Shown: piece after piece, positions 1-4,743 of the stretch
Layout: each line of letters starts with the position of its first letter
Position numbering within the stretch: position 1 is the stretch's first letter
From: Epulopiscium sp. Nele67-Bin004
GTDB taxonomy: Bacteria > Bacillota_A > Clostridia > Lachnospirales > Cellulosilyticaceae
Length of the DNA: 6,003 nt
Assembly: GCA_002007315.1 (NCBI GenBank)
Contig: LNZQ01000084.1
Coordinates: forward strand, 1 to 6,003
Reading direction: 5' to 3'
Made by a program: the position numbers and the translations under genes
Notes under the pieces: model-generated
Told to the model about the DNA's origin: nothing
What the model saw: only the letters and a program-made list of their open reading frames with translations
The model's database searches: none

Positions 1-475
1 TTTGCAACATAGTACCTGATGCAAGTGACGATATAGGGTTTGTTGGGATAATATTTAAAAATGTGTTAACAACACTTTGAGATTCTGCAACTGTTGTTTC
101 TGCAATCTCAACCGTTGACATATCAAGCCCAATCCCTGGTTGAAGTATACTCCCTACCGATAGTGCAATTGTTATAGCAATTGCCGTTGTAACCAAATAA
201 AATCCAATAGTTTTTACGCCAACTTTTCCAAGCTTTTTTGTATCCCCGATAGCCATTGACCCACATATTAGTGAGAAAAACACCAATGGTACAACAAGCA
301 TTTGCATTGCACGTAAAAACCCGTTCCCAACAAAATAAAAAATTCCGTTAACTATAAAATCATTTTTAAACGCACTATCTGGAACAAAATAATGCATCAT
401 AACTCCAGTTACTGCTCCCAGTAATAGTGCAATAAATATTTGGGTTGTTAGTCCTAACTTTTTGTTATCTTCCAT
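1..475 (-). CDS. Dicarboxylate/amino-acid:cation symporter, N-terminal part (C-terminus cut by the left edge)
   Basis: This is an inner-membrane secondary carrier of the DAACS family (GltP/GltT/DctA; Pfam SDF), which imports glutamate/aspartate or C4-dicarboxylates with Na+ or H+. Only 158 codons are visible; family members are about 400-450 residues, so roughly a third is here. It starts MEDNKKLGLT, with hydrophobic segments near residues 11-29, 44-75 and 86-110. Two stretches are typical of the family: the segment around residues 59-86 (MLVVPLVFFSLICGS followed by GDTKKLGKVG) and NIIPTNPISSLASG at residues 141-154, matching the 'PTNP..A.A.G' region of this family. The start at 473-475 is supported by AGGGGG at 483-488 on the minus strand, 7 bases upstream. 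The substrate-binding C-terminal half (HP1, NMDGT, HP2) lies outside the window, so substrate and coupling ion cannot be read. Family assignment is secure; substrate is not. Confidence 0.9.
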   Translation of the reverse strand, partial: MEDNKKLGLTTQIFIALLLGAVTGVMMHYFVPDSAFKNDFIVNGIFYFVGNGFLRAMQMLVVPLVFFSLICGSMAIGDTKKLGKVGVKTIGFYLVTTAIAITIALSVGSILQPGIGLDMSTVEIAETTVAESQSVVNTFLNIIPTNPISSLASGTMLQ

Positions 476-548
476 ACAAATTCCCCCTATTCAATATTTT
501 TTACATTGCATAATTATTCATAATAATATAAATATTCTCTAAGCCATA

Positions 549-577
549 TTGACATTTATATGTTTATGAAATTCAAT
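549..577 (+). promoter_or_regulatory. Possible sigma-A type promoter pointing into the spacer
   Basis: A perfect TTGACA (549-554) is followed after 17 bases by TTCAAT (572-577, four of six matches to TATAAT) on the plus strand. Transcription would start near 584 and run away from the symporter gene towards the hairpin at 638-684. In DNA this AT-rich such matches arise by chance, and no plus-strand gene follows, so this is tentative. Confidence 0.3.
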
Positions 578-637
578 TATGCGTGACTAGTTATATCTTT
601 TTACAATTTTTATCTAGTCTATGTGTGAATTAATATA

Positions 638-684
638 CTAAAAAAGAAATTTTACTATATTAAAATTTCTTTTATTAGTTTTTT
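638..684 (+). terminator. Long A/T-dominated hairpin followed by six T's; probable intrinsic terminator
   Basis: Thirteen bases at 642-654 (AAAAGAAATTTTA) pair perfectly with 661-673 around a 6-base loop. Four more pairs (638-641 with 675-678) extend the stem to 17 bp across one bulged A at 674. On the plus strand TTTTTT follows at 679-684, the classic tail position. The stem has almost no G/C, so its strength as a terminator is uncertain. Read on the minus strand, T's sit in the distal arm rather than after it, so it could also be the 3' end of the transporter transcript ending at 863, about 185 bases upstream, or an element in the symporter leader. Confidence 0.45.
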
Positions 685-801
685 CTTACATATTGCATTG
701 ATTAAATGATAGCATATATTATACATTTATGCACCAACTTTTTATTAGTAATTTCATATTTCATAACAACTCACATATAAAATTTTATTAAATTTTTTTT
801 C

Positions 802-843
802 ATAGTACAAATATAAGCAAATTTCTTCTACTATTTGTACTAT
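802..843. repeat. 12-bp perfect inverted repeat just past the transporter stop codon
   Basis: ATAGTACAAATA at 802-813 is exactly mirrored by TATTTGTACTAT at 832-843, with an 18-base spacer that can itself pair AAG (815-817) with CTT (825-827). It lies 19 bases beyond the stop of the minus-strand transporter gene, where a terminator is expected. On the minus strand, however, the bases after the stem are a run of A's rather than T's. It may be a 3'-end stabilising hairpin, a non-canonical terminator or a protein-binding site. Confidence 0.5.
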
Positions 844-862
844 TTTAGTTATATTCGTCTAC

Positions 863-2230
863 TTATAAAATAAATATCGCTACAACTGTTGTTACAATAA
901 GTCCTGATACTACTGGCACTATATTACGATGTGCAAGTTGGGTAGGACTTATCCCCGCAATTGATGACGCTGACACGAGTGCCCACGGCATCAAACAACC
1001 TCCACCAACCCATACACTAGCAATTTGCCCAAGTGTCGCAAACACCGCCACATTGCCCCCTGTCGCCTCCCCAAAAACTTCCGCAAGTGACCCAATAAGT
1101 GGCAATCCAGACAAGCCAATTCCATCAAGACCCGAAATCGCCCCTAGTATCGTTTGAACGCAAGCCCCAACAATATGAGTAAACGGTATTGTATTTGATA
1201 TAAATACGCCAACGTCCATCAATATATTTTCAAAATTGACCGCACTCGATATTCCAAACACTTGCTCAAGATGATGTGCATCACCCATATAAAAAAATGA
1301 CACCACAGGAACAACCATAGCAAACATTTTCATAGCAAACACAAATCCCGATACTACATATTTATTAATTTTGTTTGATGCATCTTTTCCATGAAGTATA
1401 ACGTTAGCTACTATTATTAATAAAATCACACTACCACCGATTAACTCTTTAGCTTGCAAACTTGTTAATGCCAACGATATTATTAATACAATATCTGCTA
1501 TTAAAACTACTGTTGAAAGCCATGCTACCGTTATAGTTTTATCACTAAATATTATAGGTTGTTCATCAATATGTATCTCCATCGTATCATCAAATACTCC
1601 TATGTCTATATCTTTTTTAAGTCTATAAAATGCAACTCCAGCAGTTGTGACAGCCATAACTATATTCAAAATTATCCCTTGATATATCAGTTCATTTACA
1701 GTAATATCTGCCGAATGTGCAGTAATAGATGGGACAGCTTGAATTATAATATCGCTTGAAAATGCAATTCCGTGTGCAAACAAATTTAGAGCCATCGCAA
1801 CACCCATAGGTGGCAATCCTGCTTTTGCTCCCAGCGACAAAAAAATTGAACCAACTAATACAATAGCGGGTGATGGCAAAAATACCCACGATAACATCAT
1901 AATCCAAATGCCTATAACAAAAAATGCTTGTGCTGGGGTTTTCATAAATTTGGCGAGCGGTTGCATCATATAATGCGAAACGTAACTTTCGTGAAGAGTT
2001 TTGGATAATGCAATCATTATTGCAATAAGTATAATAATCGGCAAAAAATCTTCAAACACTATTATAAAGGAAGTAAATACCACACTAATCGCCAAAACGG
2101 GATTGCGGGTAAAGTATAAACCTAATACAAACGTCCCTATTATGCATATAGATACAATGTCTTGTTTGTATCTCATAGCTGAAAATATTATAAATGCAAA
2201 AATCACGTATATAAAATGTGCACCCGTCAT
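863..2230 (-). CDS. Polytopic membrane transporter, family not firmly identified (ion-transporter-superfamily-like permease)
   Basis: This encodes 455 residues with about 12-14 hydrophobic segments and a single hydrophilic, acidic loop at about residues 203-232 dividing it into two halves, as in many secondary carriers. Helices lie roughly at 5-19, 24-40, 44-77, 101-135, 142-158, 180-201, 233-256, 264-280, 290-314, 333-367, 393-428 and 437-454. Glycine/proline-rich stretches that could form the transport site are LPSPAIVLVG (118-127), GLPPMG (138-143), LFAHGIAFSSD (150-160), GEATGGN (387-393) and VGGGCLMPW (408-416). No ATP-binding motif is present, so an ion-coupled carrier is likely. The arrangement recalls GntP/CitMHS-like permeases, but I do not recognise a diagnostic signature and name no substrate. 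The frame is open upstream to 2404; I choose the ATG at 2228-2230 because AAAGGGTG sits 5 bases before it (2236-2243) and a longer form would run through the ogt promoter and gene. It is transcribed divergently from ogt. Confidence 0.8.
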   Translation of the reverse strand: MTGAHFIYVIFAFIIFSAMRYKQDIVSICIIGTFVLGLYFTRNPVLAISVVFTSFIIVFEDFLPIIILIAIMIALSKTLHESYVSHYMMQPLAKFMKTPAQAFFVIGIWIMMLSWVFLPSPAIVLVGSIFLSLGAKAGLPPMGVAMALNLFAHGIAFSSDIIIQAVPSITAHSADITVNELIYQGIILNIVMAVTTAGVAFYRLKKDIDIGVFDDTMEIHIDEQPIIFSDKTITVAWLSTVVLIADIVLIISLALTSLQAKELIGGSVILLIIVANVILHGKDASNKINKYVVSGFVFAMKMFAMVVPVVSFFYMGDAHHLEQVFGISSAVNFENILMDVGVFISNTIPFTHIVGACVQTILGAISGLDGIGLSGLPLIGSLAEVFGEATGGNVAVFATLGQIASVWVGGGCLMPWALVSASSIAGISPTQLAHRNIVPVVSGLIVTTVVAIFIL

Positions 2231-2294
2231 GTTATCACCCTTTCTACTATTAAAGATATGAGCGTAGGGCTTGTTTTTATAACGATACATTGTG

Positions 2295-2303
2295 TGGTAT
2301 AAT
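2295..2303 (+). promoter_or_regulatory. Extended -10 promoter element for ogt
   Basis: TGG followed by a perfect TATAAT (2298-2303) gives an extended -10 in the 94-base spacer between the divergent transporter gene and ogt. A start near 2310 leaves a very short leader, with AAGGAG at 2311-2316 and the ATG at 2325. I see no good -35 at 16-18 bases; TTGTTT at 2271-2276 is 21 bases away, too far. On the opposite strand TATAAA at 2276-2281 might serve the transporter gene, but it lacks a -35 and is only a guess. Confidence 0.55.
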
Positions 2304-2324
2304 TGTTTAAAAGGAGTGATAAAT

Positions 2325-2771
2325 ATGACCAAGTTAACAGCGATAGGAATACTAAATTTGACAATAGAAAATGATATTGTAACTTGTATAAGTTTTGCAG
2401 ACAACCTAACAAACGTTCCACATACGCCATTTGGTATAGCAGTTTTTGACCAGATAGACGCTTATCTTAGTGGTACGATAACAAATTTTGATTTTGAATA
2501 TACATTGGTTGGAACAAATTTTCAACAAAAAGTGTGGCAAGCAGTGTCACAAATTCCATACGGAGAAACGGCAAGCTATAAAGAGATAGCGACAGCAATC
2601 GGCAACCCAAATGCGTCACGTGCCGTTGGGCTTGCAAACAACAAAAACCCTATACCCCTTGTTATCCCGTGTCACCGTGTTATCGGGACGAATGGCAAGC
2701 TTGTTGGATATGCGGGTGGACTTGAGGCGAAGAGGTATTTGCTTGAGGTTGAGGGACGTGTTATAATATAA
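2325..2771 (+). CDS. ogt: Methylated-DNA--[protein]-cysteine S-methyltransferase (Ogt type)
   Basis: This is a suicidal DNA-repair enzyme that moves the methyl group of O6-methylguanine (and O4-methylthymine) in DNA to its own cysteine. It has 148 residues, a normal length for single-domain bacterial Ogt. The short N-terminal beta domain (1-60) is followed by the conserved C-terminal domain. Visible key residues are Tyr85 in TASYKEIA, the helix-turn-helix recognition region with the base-flipping arginine Arg99 in NPNASRAVG, the hinge Asn108 in KNPIP, the active-site Cys116 in IPCHRVIG, and the closing GGLEAKRYLLEVE (131-143). All catalytic features are intact. The frame is open back to 2292, but the ATG at 2325 is chosen because AAGGAG (2311-2316) precedes it by 8 bases. 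There is no Ada-type N-terminal regulatory domain, so adaptive induction is not indicated. The secreted-protein gene follows after 26 bases. Confidence 0.95.
   Translation: MTKLTAIGILNLTIENDIVTCISFADNLTNVPHTPFGIAVFDQIDAYLSGTITNFDFEYTLVGTNFQQKVWQAVSQIPYGETASYKEIATAIGNPNASRAVGLANNKNPIPLVIPCHRVIGTNGKLVGYAGGLEAKRYLLEVEGRVII
2739..2767 (+). promoter_or_regulatory. Probable promoter for the secreted-protein gene, inside the end of ogt
   Basis: TTGCTT (2739-2744), a 17-base spacer and a perfect TATAAT (2762-2767) preceded by TGT (2759-2761) make a -35 plus extended -10. The -10 overlaps the last codons of ogt. A start near 2774 would give a leader of about 24 bases carrying AAAGGAGA (2785-2792). 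The -35 is only a half match, so the extended -10 carries most of the argument. Read-through from ogt is also possible because no terminator separates the genes. Confidence 0.45.
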
Positions 2772-2797
2772 TCATCAAATACGGAAAGGAGAATTCA

Positions 2798-3226
2798 ATG
2801 AAAAAAAATACTATATTATTGTCACTTTTAGGCATCGCTACTATTTCTGTTGTAGCTGTCGGGTCTAACACTGCTTCACCAAGTTATTTGGAGTCAGAAT
2901 TATTTACTCCTGAACTTGCTATATTAACTAATAACAACTCTAACATAAAAGTTTTTATGCCTTATACTACTGATTCATTTGGTGCAGACGATAACCAGCT
3001 TGATGGATATGTTATTGAAATAAATAACGAAAGTTTGCTTATATTTATTGATGAAACTATTCCCACTGAGGATATGTTGCAAAATTCTACGTTAAGTTTT
3101 AGGGATAAAAACAACAATGTTATAAATAATTTAGATTATCAAATCTATTCTGATAAATATTTGTTTTTCTATAATAAAGATTCAGAAAACGATATAACTC
3201 TAATTTTAGATGAATTGAATCTATAA
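2798..3226 (+). CDS. Small secreted acidic Asn-rich protein of unknown function
   Basis: I do not recognise this 142-residue protein. It begins with a Sec-type signal: MKKN, then a hydrophobic core (about residues 5-21) and a small-residue region GSNTASPS, with cleavage plausible after Ala26. There is no cysteine anywhere, so it is not a lipoprotein and has no disulfides. The mature part (about 116 residues) is strongly acidic, with about 21 Asp/Glu against 5 Lys/Arg by my count, and is rich in Asn (NNNSN, DKNNNVINN). Alternating hydrophobic stretches (GYVIEI, SLLIFIDE, YLFFYN, DITLILDELN) suggest a small beta-rich domain exported beyond the membrane. I see no sortase motif, second membrane segment or known catalytic motif. 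The start has a strong ribosome binding site, AAAGGAGA at 2785-2792, 5 bases before the ATG. The gene lies 26 bases after ogt and converges on gltD. Confidence 0.8.
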   Translation: MKKNTILLSLLGIATISVVAVGSNTASPSYLESELFTPELAILTNNNSNIKVFMPYTTDSFGADDNQLDGYVIEINNESLLIFIDETIPTEDMLQNSTLSFRDKNNNVINNLDYQIYSDKYLFFYNKDSENDITLILDELNL

Positions 3227-3240
3227 AATTATATTATTAT

Positions 3241-3266
3241 AAAAAATAGGGGCTGTTACGCCCCTA
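3241..3266 (-). terminator. Intrinsic terminator of the gltBD operon
   Basis: TAGGGGC (3247-3253) and GCCCCTA (3260-3266) form a perfect 7-bp stem with a 6-base TGTTAC loop. Reading on the minus strand, six T's follow (complement of the A-run at 3241-3246). It begins 4 bases after the gltD stop codon. On the plus strand no T-run follows, so it mainly serves gltBD, though it also sits between the convergent secreted-protein gene and gltD. Confidence 0.9.
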
Positions 3267-3270
3267 CAAT

Positions 3271-4737
3271 CTATATATTACTATAACCCATCAGGTATTT
3301 ATCAACTTCAACTGCAACGTCATGCCCTTCTCGAAGTGCCCACACAACAAGGCTTTGCCCACGTCGCATATCACCTGCAACAAACACATTTTCAGCTGTC
3401 GTTTTAAAGTTTTTATCCGAAACGTTGCCACGCCCATCAACTTCAACGCCAAACGCCTCAACAACATATTCTTGCGAACCAACGAACCCAGCCGCAATAA
3501 ACACCATATCCGCTTCAACTATAAACTCTTCACCAGTTGGCACCATATTCATACGCCCTGATGTCTCATCTTTCACAGCGTCAAGCTTACTAATCACTGC
3601 ACCTGTAACATTGTTGTTTTCATCCACTACAAAGTTTTTAACTGTAGTTTGGAAAATTCTTGGGTCTTCCCCAAACACAGCAATCGCTTCTTGTTGACCA
3701 TAGTCAGTTTTTAGCGTTCGAGGATATTGTGGCCACGGATTATCTTCAGCTCTACAAACTGGTGGTTTTGGCATCATCTCAAGTTGCACAACATTTGTTG
3801 CCCCTTGTCTAATCGCTGTACCAACACAGTCATTCCCCGTATCGCCACCACCTATAACAAGCACTTTTTTACCGTTTGCATCAAGGCTTGCTTTTTCGTC
3901 GCCATTAAGAAGTGCATCTGTCACGTTTGTCAAATAGTCAACTGCAAAATAAATTCCGTTTGCGTCTCTATTTTCAACGTTGATATTCCTTGGTTTTGAC
4001 GCCCCACAACAAAGCACAGTGCAATCAAACCCATCAAGCAAATCTTCTGCCGCAATACCAACACCAACGTTTGTATTTGTAGCAAATTCAACGCCTTCAG
4101 CCTTCATAATTTCAACTCGTCTGTAGATAACTTCTTTTTCAATTTTCATGTTTGGTATGCCATACATCAAAAGCCCACCAATACGATTACTTCTTTCAAA
4201 CACCGTCACCAAATGTCCCCGTTTGTTAAGCCACTCTGCAGTTGCAAGCCCTGCAGGCCCTGACCCAACGACAGCAACACTTTTGCCCGTTCTAACTTCT
4301 GGAACTTGTGGTTTCATATAACCTTTTTCATATGCATTTTCCACAATCGAATGTTCATTTTCTTTTATTGTAACAGACTCGCCTGAAGTTAGCCCACAGA
4401 TACAACTCGCCTCACAAGGTGCAGGGCACACACGTGAAGTGAACTCTGCAAAACGATTTGTAATCATAAGTCGTCTAAATGCAAGTTCCAAATTTCCTGT
4501 GCAAACAAGTGAATTCCATTCTGGGATAAGGTTATTTAGCGGACAACCAGTAGTCATACCTGCAAGCAACATTCCATTATGGCAATATGGCACGCCACAA
4601 TCCATACATCTTGCACCTTGCAAGCGTTGCTCCTCTTCCTCAAGAGGAATATGAAACTCATCAAAATTTTTAATTCTCTCTAGTGGTTCAATTTCTTCAC
4701 TAAGTTTTCTGTCAAAATCTAAAAATCCTGTTATCAT
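3271..4737 (-). CDS. gltD: Glutamate synthase (NADPH) small subunit
   Basis: This is the beta subunit of cytoplasmic glutamate synthase (GOGAT). It oxidises NADPH at FAD and passes electrons through iron-sulfur clusters to the GltB subunit. At 488 residues it is full length for the family. The N-terminal Fe-S domain carries cysteines at 44, 47 and 52 (ARCMDCGVPYCHNG), 65 (TGCPLNN) and 104, 108 and 112 (VCPAPCEASC). The first Rossmann motif for FAD is VVGSGPAGLA (156-165), followed by the acidic FER (180-182). The second, for NADPH, is VIGGGDTGND (294-303). The C-terminal FAD motif is VFVAGDMRRGQS (451-462). NPWPQYPR (333-340) is typical of GltD. The start at 4735-4737 lies 6 bases after the gltB stop, and its AGGGGG ribosome binding site (4747-4752) is inside gltB, pointing to coupled translation. 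All key residues are present, with no frameshift. Stand-alone GltD-like oxidoreductases exist, but adjacency to gltB settles the role. Confidence 0.97.
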   Translation of the reverse strand: MITGFLDFDRKLSEEIEPLERIKNFDEFHIPLEEEEQRLQGARCMDCGVPYCHNGMLLAGMTTGCPLNNLIPEWNSLVCTGNLELAFRRLMITNRFAEFTSRVCPAPCEASCICGLTSGESVTIKENEHSIVENAYEKGYMKPQVPEVRTGKSVAVVGSGPAGLATAEWLNKRGHLVTVFERSNRIGGLLMYGIPNMKIEKEVIYRRVEIMKAEGVEFATNTNVGVGIAAEDLLDGFDCTVLCCGASKPRNINVENRDANGIYFAVDYLTNVTDALLNGDEKASLDANGKKVLVIGGGDTGNDCVGTAIRQGATNVVQLEMMPKPPVCRAEDNPWPQYPRTLKTDYGQQEAIAVFGEDPRIFQTTVKNFVVDENNNVTGAVISKLDAVKDETSGRMNMVPTGEEFIVEADMVFIAAGFVGSQEYVVEAFGVEVDGRGNVSDKNFKTTAENVFVAGDMRRGQSLVVWALREGHDVAVEVDKYLMGYSNI

Positions 4738-4743
4738 CTAACT

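Larger units (their letters stand above)
476..862. other. 387-base AT-rich intergenic region with hairpins, no convincing gene
   Basis: This spacer separates two minus-strand transporter genes. I find no open frame with a ribosome binding site on either strand; the longest plus-strand candidate near the middle is a six-codon frame at 621-641 without a Shine-Dalgarno. What it does hold is a long A/T-dominated hairpin followed by six T's (638-684), a 12-bp perfect inverted repeat (802-843), a smaller GACTAG/CTAGTC pair (585-590 and 614-619), and a TTGACA-type -35 element on the plus strand at 549-554. A promoter for the symporter gene that starts at 475 should also lie here on the minus strand. 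TATAAT reads on the minus strand at 718-723, but without a matching -35, so I do not call it. Confidence 0.6.

Noticed and set aside
621..641. Six-codon plus-strand frame in the spacer
   Set aside because: It is too short and has no Shine-Dalgarno; AT-rich DNA gives such frames by chance.
476..862. Riboswitch or T-box in the spacer upstream of the symporter
   Set aside because: I see no conserved riboswitch core or T-box sequence; the hairpins are nearly all A/T and no known class is recognisable.
1559..2261. Plus-strand frames at 1559-1759 and 2001-2261 and the minus-strand frame at 1692-1907
   Set aside because: They lie wholly or mostly inside the transporter gene and look like frame shadows; compositions are low-complexity and no starts have ribosome binding sites.
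2292..2324. Upstream ATG for ogt adding 11 residues
   Set aside because: It has no ribosome binding site, overlaps the -10 element, and the ATG at 2325 has AAGGAG at ideal spacing.
2231..2404. N-terminal extension of the minus-strand transporter by 58 residues
   Set aside because: It would run antisense through the ogt promoter and its first codons, and a good ribosome binding site precedes the internal ATG at 2228-2230.
3425..3697. Plus-strand open frames over gltD (also at 3322-3561, 3727-3999, 4439-4654) and minus-strand 3291-3518
   Set aside because: They are shadows in other frames of a complete, motif-rich gltD, with no ribosome binding sites or protein-like composition.
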